Assembly (NCBI RefSeq): GCF_047663525.1 | Contig: NC_092593.1 | Span: forward strand, 31,212,501 to 31,276,500 | Direction of reading: 5' to 3' | Length of the DNA stretch: 64,000 nt | DNA from: Anas platyrhynchos | Taxonomy: Eukaryota > Chordata > Aves > Anseriformes > Anatidae | In this document: positions 35,672-47,300 of the stretch, piece by piece | Layout of the letters: the number at the start of each line of letters is the position of its first letter | Position numbering within the stretch: position 1 is the stretch's first letter | Notes under the pieces: model-generated | Seen by the model: only the letters and a program-made list of their open reading frames with translations | Told to the model about the DNA's origin: nothing | Database searches by the model: none | Program-made: the position numbers and the translations under genes

Positions 35672-36194
35672 GGGGTTCTAGGTGTGGGTTCTAGGTGTGG
35701 GTTCTAGGTGTGGGTTCTAGGTGTGGGTTCTAGGTGTGGGTTCTAGGTGTGGGTTCTAGGTGGGTTCTAGGTGTGGGTTCTAGGTGTGGGTTCTAGGTGT
35801 GGGTTCTAGGTGTGGGTTCTAGGTGGGTTCTAGGTGTGGGTTCTAGGTGTGGGTTCTAGGTGGGTTCTAGGTGGGTTCTAGGTGTGGGTTCTAGGTGTGG
35901 GTTCTAGGTGCGTTCTAGGTGTGGGTTCTAGGTGTGGGTTCTAGGTGTGGGTTCTAGGTGTGGGTTCTAGGTGTGGGTTCTAGGTGGGTTCTAGGTGTGG
36001 GTTCTAGGTGTGTTCTAGGTGGGTTCTAGGTGTGGGTTCTAGGTGTGGGTTCTAGGTGTGGGTTCTAGGTGGGTTCTAGGTGTGGGTTCTAGGTGTGGGT
36101 TCTAGGTGGGTTCTAGGTGTGGGTTCTAGGTGTGGGTTCTAGGTGTGTTCTAGGTGTGGGTTCTAGGTGTGGGTTCTAGGTGTGGGTTCTAGGT
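35672..36194. repeat. 42-copy minisatellite (11/13-bp units, GGGTTCTAGGTGT)
   Basis: The block is a head-to-tail array of the unit GGGTTCTAGGTGT. I counted 42 occurrences of the TTCTAGG core. Most spacings are 13 bp; about a quarter are 11 bp through loss of a GT or GG dinucleotide (TGGGTTCTAGG, TGTGTTCTAGG, TGCGTTCTAGG). The sequence GGTGTTACAGG borders both ends, suggesting expansion from a single GGTTCTAGGTG-like seed inside the LTR. Its position is downstream of the LTR TATA box and upstream of its poly(A) signal. Confidence 0.97.
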
Positions 36195-36974
36195 GTTACA
36201 GGTGCGCAGCCTAGAAATAAACGCGTTAAAAGGATCAAAGACTCTATAGAGATTTATAAGCAAATATTCAGATCTCACCCAAAGGCGTCCCAATGGGGGG
36301 GGGAAGAGAGGCTCAGCCCGTCGACTGATCCCAGGAGTCAGGAGGTCCTAAGGATGTTGTATGTCCTTGGGATGGCATCTCCCCTGACGATGGTATCTTC
36401 CCTAACATCCCCTCTCTCTTGGGCCAATTTATATTATTTTCTATCTTTTAGGTGGAGCTTGAGTGGCTCTAGTCGAGCATATCTTAGTTATGATTGGTGT
36501 AAAGTTTTCCCGTTTCCGTTTAAAGTAATAGGCTCCGAGAAATTCAGAGCGCATGCTCAGTGAGGGGTGGTCGCACCTTGGAGGTGGGTAGCTTTTGGGA
36601 TGGAGGTGTGTTTTGCTCATTATAATATCATTATAATACCAAAAAGAACACTAGGGTACAGCATTTGTCAAAACATGACAGGTCTTTGGCTTAGGGTGGC
36701 AAAAAGTGCAGCTTTGTGCACAAGAACAATCGAGGCCCCACCTGATTACAGAGCCTAGCTGTGGTGTCTCCACTCCACTCCACGCTCCGTGGTGTTCCTT
36801 AGGGCTAGCACACCAACTTTCCCCAGCGCGATAGCATCTAAGGTTGGGAGCCTAGGGAATGCTCAGATAATGCAGTTATGCCCTACCCTGAAAGCCTCTT
36901 CAATGCTGTACCTTTTCCTTAAAAGTGTGAATGTTAGTTTTATTTTCCTAGTTACTTCAGGCATTTACACCACA

Positions 36975-36979
36975 GTGCA
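36975..36979. repeat. Right target-site duplication of LTR (GTGCA)
   Basis: This GTGCA directly follows the ACCACA terminus and is identical to the pentamer at 35261-35265. Confidence 0.8.
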
Positions 36980-39900
36980 AGAGCTGGAGACACTGCCAGA
37001 GAGAAAAATTTGCATCCTGCTCTTAGAATTGCAAGGGGATGTGCACTCAAGAAAAAGGAGGGTTTTTCAGCCTGAATCTCTGTTCCTTTTTGTGAGAAAA
37101 CTCTTGCCTCTGCCTGGGGCAGGGGAAGAGATGAAGCCACCCTGCAGGAGTGGGGCTGCAGAGGGCTTTGATAAAGCACTTCTCTGCTTCACAGTCCCTG
37201 AAAGCACAGCCACGCCAAGAAAGAGCCTGACTCCCAGGATGGCAGAGGGGGGAAAGAAAGGGAAAGTATTAAAAATAAAAGAGCCATTCAAATATTAAAG
37301 AAGCGATAAAATGCAGTGCACACGTTTGTACTTACTGCAAATAACTCAGAGTGTAAGGCAGACGTCAGCCTGGATGAGCACCGAGGGGCTGCACGGCACG
37401 CCTCGTGCCATTAGACCTACCGAGGAATCTGGATAGAGCAGAATTAAATTTTTAGCATTTCTCCTGCTTGGGTTTTAACCAGAGCAACAGCTTAACTCGT
37501 TGCTGTCCTGCAGCTGCACTATGAAATGCCAGACACCGGTCTGATGCCTAGACCAGGGGAGAAACAGCCTTTCCTGCTCAAAACTTAGACCGGAGAAGTC
37601 TGATCTGGCGCTGCTTCAATAGGAGAAGAGAGCTGACATTCAGCAGAAAAGCACCCCTGAAAGCAGGCTTATTGCAAATACTGGAGAAGGAATTCTGCCT
37701 GCAATTATTCGTGTGCAGATACCTGGCACACCAAGCTCACTGGGACAAGAAGTCTTCTATAATCTAGTTGATGTTGGAGCAGAGGCTGAAATGCCCCGTT
37801 GCTGCCCAGGAAAGATGCGTTTCCCCAGGGAATGATGATGGCAGGGATGCCACATCAGCCTCAGCAAGTGGGCTAGCTCCTCGCCAGCTTTGGGATAACC
37901 CAGGCCACCCACCCATGGTGAGGTCAGAGAGCTTTGTGGAGGGACTGGGAGAGAAGCGAGATGCTGTCACACAGAGGAGACGGAGTCCAAGGCTGGCACT
38001 AGAGAAACTTGACATGGAAAATATGCCAGGAAAGAAATCTGGATGGAAAACCACCTGAAACAGACACACATTCCCTTGGGGGGCTGTATAGGTTAACTCC
38101 TGAAGTCCGAAGCCCATCTCTTTGCCTGGCTGGAGTCAGCTCAGGAGCCATTCTCAGGAAATTGCAGGAGCTGGGTGCAGATGGTGAGGTCTGAGTTCCT
38201 CCCACCCATCTCAAGCACTGATGTATTCTCCAGAGATATTTTGCAATCCCCACTTGCAGCAATATTCCCGGGACGTGGATCATCCCCACGCTTCACAGAG
38301 AGGCTTCCCAGACTCAACTTCAGCTCCCCAGGAGGGAGGTGACTACGTTTCAGCCCTCTGCACCTTGAATTTGACGCTCTCGGTGGACACTGGAGATTTT
38401 GGTGGTGCTTTGCCAGGCACAGCCACTAACCAGCCCTGTCCTGGCTCTGCTCCTATTGCCATTTCTCTGATTCATTTGCAGGAATTACTGAGGCTTAGGG
38501 AGTGTCTGTTGGTGTCAGAGCCCTGCTCCCAGTTCCCATTTAGGGTTGATAAGACATTATAAGGTCAAATTTTCATTCTCACCATGGGGCGGAAGGCAGG
38601 CAGAGAATCACATACCAATAGGTGCAAAGAGCTTGTTGTTCTTTTTTAATCCGTCCGGGTTGACATCCACTTGTGTGGGTTTGTTTCATGAGCTGATTCT
38701 CGGCTGGTATGTTATTGGGAGAAGCAAGGAACAATTCATAATTCTGTTTTAAATCCAGGTATTTCCACTCAACGAGCAATCTGGCCTCTGAGATCTACTG
38801 TAATAATAAAAGTATGCATTTCATACCAGTAACGTGTGGAGAAAATAAACGGACAATGAGTTTGTCTCAGTGTTAGCAATGTCTAAATATATTTAACCTT
38901 ACACTAGGAGACTGTTGAAAGAATTTCTGGTATGCAAAATGTTAAGTAGAAAAGGAACATACTGAAATTTGCTATCTGGTAGTCATCTTGGAAGACACAA
39001 GAGAGTAAACTGACCCAAAGATGCAGACAGAGCCTCTGGCTGGGCTGGTGGATGTTGGGTGGGTAGGTCTGTGGATGCTTCTCCCTCCATTGCGCGTTCT
39101 CTGCATCTGACATTGGCCACTCGTACAGGAACGATGCTGGGAAAGATGAACTCATGCTCTGAGCCACCAGAGATGTCCTTGCCTTTGGTAAACAACAATA
39201 ATTAGGCTGGGCTTTTATTCACTTCCTCCACACTTGCATGTTTCCTTTCTGTTACAGAAATGGCTTTAGGAAATGAAATGCAAGGAGCAGCCTTTTCTTG
39301 TTTTCTGGCAGCAGAAACACCAAACAAAGCATGAGAAAATTCTCTTGCTCTGTGGTTCTGCGTATCTTTCAAAATGGTTCTCCCACTCTGGAGAAATCCA
39401 CTCCAAGCTGGATTTGCCCTATGAACTTCCCTATCTTTCTCCCTCTTCCCCCAACACATTTACACATCGATGTCTACCTACGTGTGGAAGACCTCTGTGG
39501 AAAGAAAAGCTGTGGGGTTTCTCCTTTGGGGAAAGCAGGGGTTTGTTTTCTTTTTTTTAATGCTGAACTTCTTACCTCTTCTCTATCGGAGAGATTTCAC
39601 ATCCTGCTGACTAGCCCCTTCGTAGACTGATTCAAGCCCAAGAGATACCCCTGACCACATCTGAATCATGACAGCACGAATTCAGGACTGTGCACAAGAT
39701 TTCCCCTCCTCGAAATGTTTCCATCCGGTGTGATTAATCAAATATTTGCTTTTCCTCTGAGCAGATAACACTGGTGAACTTACAAACTTCAGCCATGTAG
39801 TACCCACAGACTCCTATCTCCTTGTTCTACTTATCTCAGGAGTCCAAAGGCCAACTGATGTCTCCCATCCCAACCAGAGCCAGGCTCTCAGCTTCCATCC

Positions 39901-40400
39901 CGGCCACAATCCTGGTTGTTTAGTCTTTGTTTTGGACTCACTTGATTTAGAGAACAAGGGAGAAGAAAACAAGTGAGAAAAGGGTCAGTCAGGAACCAAA
40001 ACAGTAAAAGTAAATGGTCCAACCCCAATACCAGTCTCTCTGCAGTGAAGGATTTAACCCATAGACCTTTAAGGCGGTCACACCAATTTCTGGCACTCTG
40101 CATGGAAGCTGCCACTTACAAGAGGCAGTTCCAACCCTCCCAGCTAGCTGGACAAAATACATACCCAACTTCTGCCATCCCTGAGACATCAAGTGCAGTT
40201 TCAGTCTCTCAGAGAACTTGTGGACCTTGGAACATGAGGTCAAACCTCCAACGCCTTCGCCTTCAATGGAGAAGCAGCAGCAAGATGCGAGTCTGCACGC
40301 CCCGAAGCACAGAAGGGGATAGCTGGAGATGCTGGCAGTAATGAGGAAAGCACAGCTTGGCACAGGGACAAGCTATTGCTGCTTCTTGCTCTCCCTAACA
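36980..40400. other. Gene-poor interval
   Basis: No recognised exon or repeat family was found. Several open frames of 90-170 codons occur on either strand but show no family motifs or splice context. Confidence 0.5.
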
Positions 40401-40408
40401 ATTTTCAG

Positions 40409-40531
40409 ATGGAGGCCACCGGGCCAGGGAGGCCGCTGGAGGAGCGATACCACGAGGATCCGCAGCCTGAGGATGACCTCGAGAAATGGAATCGCTTCAG
40501 GAAACAGAGCTATGAGAAAAAGATCAGCTAA
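40409..40531 (+). other. Possible 40-codon micro-ORF directly after a splice-acceptor-like site
   Basis: A pyrimidine-rich tract ending TTTTCAG abuts an ATG that opens 40 codons to a TAA. The predicted peptide is highly charged and starts MEATGPGRPLEERYHEDPQP; its second half contains DDLEKWNRF and ends YEKKIS. The composition looks protein-like (many E, K, R, two aromatic clusters, no low complexity). It could be a terminal exon or a microprotein. I recognise no homologue, and upstream exons were not found. Confidence 0.25.
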
Positions 40532-41143
40532 AAAAATACAGTGGAAAATATGCATCACTTGGCTTAATTTTAGTTTTGAAAGTAGGGGAAGAGCCTTAAG
40601 TTTCTCACTCCTGCATCTTGCTTTTTCTTAAGCCTTCGCGACAGAGGGAAGATAGCTTCTGCCTGGCAAGACAGTTGGACACCTTTAAGGCAAAGAAGTC
40701 TTAATGGCAACCTTTTCTCCCCTTGAACTCTTTTGAAATTGCCCTTTCTTGGGCACTGACGCTGTGAATGGAAAGGAGACAACAAGAACGGGTCCTTTCC
40801 ATGAGCCACAAGCAGGAGGAGTCAGAGCCAGGGAAGACAGGATCAGGAGTGTGCAGAAGGTGGATTCAGGAAAGCAGATGAGCTGGAGAAATTGGTAGAG
40901 AGAGTCAGAGTAGAGAAGCATCCTCTGTGTTCAGAGAGGCAGGAAGCTCCTCTGGGGAAGCAGGCTTACCAGCAGCCTCTTGTGATATTTATTTTCCCAC
41001 CCTGAATCCTTGGGTTCCCCCTTTGAGGCTTAGCACACCCAGGACTCCCCTTATTCCCCATGTATCCCTCTGCCTTGGCTTTGTGCTCTGGAGAAGATTC
41101 CTCAAACACAGTCACCTACCTCAGGTCTCTCTTTTTTTTGCAG

Positions 41144-41323
41144 AAAGCTGCTGGGGAAGAGGATATGCAGCTGGCAAGTCCAGGTGGCTTACTGGGGAGA
41201 TGCTCTGCGCCTTTGAGCAATGCCCATGAGACCTATACCCACCACACAAATGTTGGAGAAGGCAGAGGTGTTCCTGAGCAGCTTTTCAGGCATCTCTCCC
41301 CACTACACCCGTTCCAGAATTAG
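41144..41323 (+). other. Exon-like open segment after a strong acceptor
   Basis: CTCTTTTTTTTGCAG is followed by 59 open codons and TAG. The encoded segment starts KAAGEEDMQLASPGGLLG and shows no recognised domain. The acceptor is strong, but no matching donor upstream or poly(A) signal close downstream was identified, so it may be noncoding or chance. Confidence 0.15.
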
Positions 41324-44300
41324 TCACAGTACAATTTATTCATCTTTGGAATAACGTTATGAGTGGGTATTGCTGGAAGCCAGTTTCATCCTTGGTGACC
41401 ACGAAGGAACTTGCTCCAAAAGCTCACTAAGGCCTGCCTGGCATCGAGGGGCAGACATGCAATTTCCTACTCTGCCAACTAAATTTCCTTCTGTTCTCAT
41501 TTAATCTGAAATAACGTCATCTGCATAGCATAGATACAGGAGAAAAATACAAGGCGAAAGCTACATGCTGGAAACAGAACGGGAGAATCGGCCAAGAACA
41601 ATAATTTACAATAATACTTCTCACTTCACACGTCTTACCCCAATGCATGAAAAGCATGACGGAAAAGGAGAGCTTATATTGTTTCCCTCTCACAAAAACC
41701 CTTACTTTCACAAACACTAAGAGGCCCGGCTCCTGGTAGAAGTGCCCTGTAGAAAGCTCCCTGTATCCCCAGGAGAGAAACCTCCTGTTTGGAGCTTGTT
41801 TTTCTGTCTCCCAAAAGAAAGAAACAGAGCAAACGCTGCCAGCCACCGCTGTCCCAAGGGTACATGGGTGTGCTGGCAAGGCGGGGGCTGCTACACCGCT
41901 TCTTCCAGGAGAATAGATGTTCTTCCAGCTTCCCTCACTCAGCCATGCCCTTGAACATCTCACAAGACTGAATGAGATCATTAGACACAGAGAACATGAT
42001 TCAGAGCCTGTCCTCAAACTTGTTTTTTGCTTTTCTTTGCACATTTTCCCCCCTCCATACAACAGGGGAAAGGATGCTATGGCATGTTAGCTCTCCACAG
42101 ACAGGAGTTCCTTCTCCTCATTCTCCTGTGGGTACACAGGACATTTCTTTAAAGAAACTGAAAAAAAAAAGAGTCGGCAATGAGATACTCTAGAAGCAGG
42201 CACAGCCTTTTTGGAATTGCCACAGATAAATCAACACATGGAAAGCCGGAGTCAGGAAAAATCCCATTAATTTCTATTTACATCCCCTTCAGAACTTGCC
42301 CCTCAAAGTTTTAATCACATAACCTAGTTTTAAGGAGCCATGTATTATGGAATCCCACTCTTTTATCACCATGAAATAACATCGCTGGAATTTGGTTTGT
42401 TTGTACATAAACACAGCCGCAAAAATAAATGAAGTGGGAACTGCCCACATCTCTTGCATATGGAAATCTGTGTTTAAGAACAAGAACACCCACACAGCTA
42501 ATTGTCATGAGATGAGTTCCTTGTTGTTTCTTGGTTGCGCTCACAATGGGAACACTGTTCGGTGATACAGTATTTTAAGCCTCACATCCTGCAATTTGCA
42601 TGGTATTTTCATTTGCATTTCTAGTCTCACTGAAGCTTGAAAAGTCAATTTTGGAGGGATATTAATAGTTTGTTGATCCACATTCTAGTCCTTGAAGACA
42701 TCCTCATCAGAGCTGATGGGGAAGAAGAAAGTGCACAAGCTACACGTCTTAAGGGGCTTAAGAAAAGCCCTGTGTCAAATCCATGTTGCACTGGTGGCAG
42801 GACTAAGTGGCTGTTTTTAATCTAACCTGTTTCATTCAGAAGCTGTTTTACCTTCTCAGGTAGGAGCTGCTATGATTTTGCTAGGCAAACCTCATGGTAA
42901 TTTTGCCAGATGCCCCTGGCGCCAAGTCTAAAGGTCCCACAGGCATGGCAGAGAGTTTTTCCCTGCTTCCCTGGTCAGTGTCATCCCTGGATCCTCTAGG
43001 ACTGGGCTGGAATAAACTCCTTGGGCAGAGATCTGTCACCACATGCAGCAGCTGATCACTGCAGGTACCTCACAGTCTGTCATTATCAGTGGCATCTACT
43101 GGCAGAGACCCCTACAGTCTCTGCGGGAGTGCAAAGCTTCTGTTATTCCTCATATTTTATAGGGGAAGAAGAACCGAGCAGGTTAACCATGGAAATCTGT
43201 GATAAAGAAAGAGACTCAACATGATCTCCCTGTTTTCTGCTGCTCCTAAACCAAGGGTCAAGCCTAGAAATGCTGCATGGGGTGAGGTTTCTAGAAAGGA
43301 TTTTCCACCAAAAGAAATTCTTCACAAGGATTTCATACCTTGATTCTTCATTTGCTCTTACATACTGCAGTAGAGGAAACACAAGGTCTTACCTACTCGC
43401 TGCTGTAGGCTGAACTGCGAGCATTTTGTCCGCTTTGCCTCTTTGGCCACAGGGAAGGCAGCAGAGAACAGGGCCAGCACCTCCTGAACAGCTGTACCTC
43501 GGGCTGAGCGTGCTTGCTTGGACAAGAGTCACTTAGAAGCGAGCTCCCTAAGAGGACATTATTAGAAACAGCTGTGGGATCAGCCCAGCAGCGGCTCACG
43601 TGCGTTCAGCTGTGCTCGGCTACGAGCAGGGTGAGCTCGGAGAAGCGCAGCCTTCCTCACGAAGGTGGGCTGGGGCCGTGACGTTTGGCAGCTGGGGTGG
43701 GCATGGTGGGAGCAGGGATTTCCCTCCCCAGCCACACAGTGAGCCAGAATGGGAAGATACATCCCATCCTCAGCTCCTTGGCATCCAAACCCTCGAGCAC
43801 ACTCCTCTGCAGGAGGAAGAGGAGGGTAGTATCAGCACTCAGGCTCGCCGACAGCCCTTCACGTTCAGCTCTCCCCAGAGAGCAGCAAAATATCTCTTCA
43901 GGAAGCAAAACACATTTTTTCCAGAGTGATGATGAATGGGAGGGAGAGGTTCTTCCAGCCAAACACTAGCCGACCCCCCAGTCCCATAACACGCAGCTCG
44001 GGAGGATCACAGCGGGATGCAGCTGGCTGGATGAACGCCGCCTGCCACGGACGGCAGCATTCGTGCCTGCATCAAGCACCGAGCGCCACCCGGCACGCTC
44101 TGCAAGGCCCCTCACATCCCACACATGCTTCTGGGAGGTCACGTTAGGCATGAGGGGATGGGTGAGAACGTGCTTTTCATGCCCCGCTGACTGGGAAACC
44201 AGAGCGAACTGTGTGGTAGCACGCGTTGGGCCCGACCACCGCCATTTTGGTTGGCCCCAGGCATCACGCACAGGCCGCCACAGTGCCTGTGGCCGGGACA

Positions 44301-47300
44301 AAGCCTCCTGTGGGTTGCTTTAATTACTCACAGTATTAAATATTGGTCCATGGCCCAAGGCAAAGAGATGGTGTGAGGGGAGGAGGAGGAGGACACAGCT
44401 CCAAAAGGCCACCGGTGCAGCTCCCGGGACATCTGCCTTCAAGGGCTCCTAACCAGAGGTCGGGTCAGTGTTGACTGCTGGCCACACACGCACCTCTTAC
44501 AGGGGACAGCTGGGTCACAACCTCTGCTTGAGTGGCTCAGTACCTCTGCCAAGAGACCTGTGAGACAGCAGCAGAGGAAAACCCCAAACACACCGCTCTC
44601 TGACTCTCTCAGATGCTCCTGCATCATCCCACACACAGAGGAGAGTTGGTGGCCTCTGGACCTCAGGGGCCGTGACAGCTCCCCGTAATGTTTTCAATGC
44701 CTTGACCCTTTTGGCTAGCATTACCCCATGCTCAGGTAGCAAAGCCAACATTAACAACTCACAGGGTGGCTTTAAAGCAAGGAGGTGGTCGCAGAGATAT
44801 CAGCATTGTTCGCTAAGCTCCCCAGGAGCTCCGAGCCAAAGGAGCTAGAAGCAGCTAAAGTGAGCAGAGGCGTCTTTTTGTTTTGCAAACTGCGGCAGTT
44901 GCCAGCTCTCCCTTACCTGCTAAACCCATCTCAGGCATGTGGAAAAGCATTTGGGAATGAGATCATGGCCTCTGCTGCTGCTGCTGGCCTCATCCTCTAG
45001 CCTAAAGGGCAAGCTGAAGCCAGCTCCCCCAGGAGCAGAGCCAGTGTAGGGCCAGTGAGGCCCAGCCAACTATCTCCAAGGGGTTTTATGCCCCAGCACG
45101 ATGGCTGGGCTGCCAGCAGGAGGTGCTGTGAGGAGAGGACTTCACTCTTCGAGCTCCCTGCCGTCCCGCTGAGGATCGCACAGATGGTCTGTGGTGACAA
45201 CCAGCCGCGTCTCACTTCATTTTTTCTTCTTTCTGACACAGCACTCCTGGGTGTAACAGGTCCCTCAGAGACTGGCATCAAGGGAGAAGGAAGCTCAGTT
45301 TGAGCCCGTCTCCAGGATCAGATCATGCTTAGTCATGTGGAGAGGAAAACAAAACAACAACAATACCAAAACACCCCCCCCCCAATAGCGGCAAACATTT
45401 GTCCCCAGTTGCAAATGCACAGAATGATATGGAATCACTTCAAAGAATAGAATCAAACATTGTTTCTCCTTTGATTTCCTCAGTTTGAGGAAAAAAAATG
45501 CATTTATAATGTGCTGTGATAAAGGCATGATGGGTGGGATGCTGTGAGATGTTGTGGAGCATGGGAAGGGGTTTTAGATTTGCTCTGCTTCAGCACTGGT
45601 TGCTACTAAAAGTGTGCTTAAGGGGTCTGGCAGAGGGGTGTGCTCCTGGAAGTTACCATGCCTGTTGTCCATGCAGCACTTTATAACTCGTTGCTACCAC
45701 CTCCTTACTGACACCTAGTTCAAGGCATCCGATTCAGAGCATGTGAAAATTATTAGAGGTGCCAACAGGACACAGGTCACTGGGAGATGAGGCAAGTGAC
45801 AACCACAAGGAGCCCAAGCTAAGCACCACGTCATCCCCTCAAAAACAGGACGGGGACTCCCAGGTGGGCTTTGCTTTTGTTTCCTCCCTGCTTGTCTACC
45901 AGGAGCATCTCCTTCAAAGATTAGGATCTATTTTATTTGAGGACAGGGGAAGCATCATGGTGCAGCAGCTTAAAATACACACGCAAACTTTTCACAATAA
46001 ACTGTCCCCAGCCCCATCAGCAAGCTCTTGTCAGTAATTAATTGGGCAAACCCTTTGTCTAGCCACCAAATATGACGAAGCAACTGTCATAAGTTTCAGG
46101 CCACATCCCAAGGTCACAGCAGGGATTGTGGTGAACAGGACAGGCAGGGATCCAACTTTCCAAAAAAAAAAACAAGGCTCCCTTTTGTGAACCCGGCCCC
46201 TGGGGCTTCTCTTTGTCATGCAAGAGTAATTATTTTGCATATCTCACCCCGTATAAGCTTGATGGTTGCAATTCCTTGCATCCATTGCACATCCCAGACA
46301 CAGGTATCGTATCAGGCTGTAGCTGATCTTGCCCAGGAGCAAGGAGAACTGGTTATCAAAAGGCCATTAATACAAATGCATTACTAGAAAGAAGGCAGTA
46401 AATAAAACAGAGATGGCCCCTTTAATTATGCATAGGCAGTAATTAAACCGTGTTCTGAACCAATTAATGGCTCGCTTCAAGGACAAAGCAAAACGGTCTG
46501 TTTATAGCTTGAACCGATGTTATTGCTGCTTCGAAAACAAAAACAAAACCTAAACAACTGAAGATCAAACAGCCCTGTCAAGGCCCGAACTCGTTTCCAG
46601 GAAATCCTGTGTTCTTCTCACCAAAATGCGGTGATTCATGGTGGTGTCTCACTAAACAGCCTGAAGTCGGGTGCACTCATTTGCTCCACATTGACAAGTT
46701 CTTACATTTTTTGTCCAAATTCACAGGTGCCCAGAGCCAAAATAAGCTGCGGAGTGTCAGACAATAATACAAATTTGAGATTTATTACGGTGTTAGTATT
46801 ATTTTAGCACTTTGGAGGCCTGGTAGAGAGCCAAGACGCCCTTCTCTTTCCTTTTTGCCAAGGATTGTGTGAAGCAGAACAAAACAATGTGGTGTCTGCC
46901 CTCAAACGCTCAGACCCCAGCATGAGTGGGTCACCCAGGAGCAGTGACTGCCCTGGGGGCTGCGATAGCAGCACATCAAGCAGCCCCATGCACCACCTTA
47001 GTGCACCCAGGCTTTGGAAGAAGAGAGGATGACCTTGCAGTCCTATTGCTCTTCCTTCTCTAGTAGAGTTCCAGAAGTCCCGTGTCCCTTTCCAAAGAAA
47101 AGACAGCAATTTAGAGATGTTTCAGCACTCTCCCAGGCCATCTCAGCGTCCCTTAAGATGGTTTTAAGAAGCCATGTGTTTTGCAAGGAAAGATACCCAG
47201 CTCATACGGCTGCTCCTTGGCTGAAAAAGCAACATCCTAAACCAAACAAACATGTTGTTTCCCATGCAAGATGAATGCTGGGTTGGTCGTTGCTGCCCTA

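Larger units (their letters stand above)
35266..36974 (-). mobile_element. Solo endogenous-retrovirus LTR (ERVL-like), minus orientation, 1,709 bp
   Basis: The element begins TGT and ends ACA and is flanked by perfect 5-bp GTGCA duplications. On the minus strand it reads like an LTR. There is a CCAAT box (plus-strand ATTGG at 36493-36497), a TATA box (ATATAAAT, plus-strand about 36426-36435) and an AATAAA signal (35574-35579), followed by a U5-like segment down to 35266. No gag, pol or env sequence adjoins it, so it is a solo LTR left by recombination. Assignment to ERVL rests on the 5-bp duplication and general layout, not on a library match. It is enlarged by an internal minisatellite and a triplicated 42-bp unit. 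Terminal structure is intact, suggesting a moderately young insertion. Confidence 0.8.

Noticed and set aside
35672-36194. CRISPR-like regular repeat array
   Set aside because: Units are contiguous 11/13-mers without unique spacers, in a vertebrate LTR; it is a minisatellite.
45420-45470. Possible CR1 terminal repeats (gaatcac…gaatagaatc)
   Set aside because: Too short and degenerate to separate from chance AT-rich sequence.
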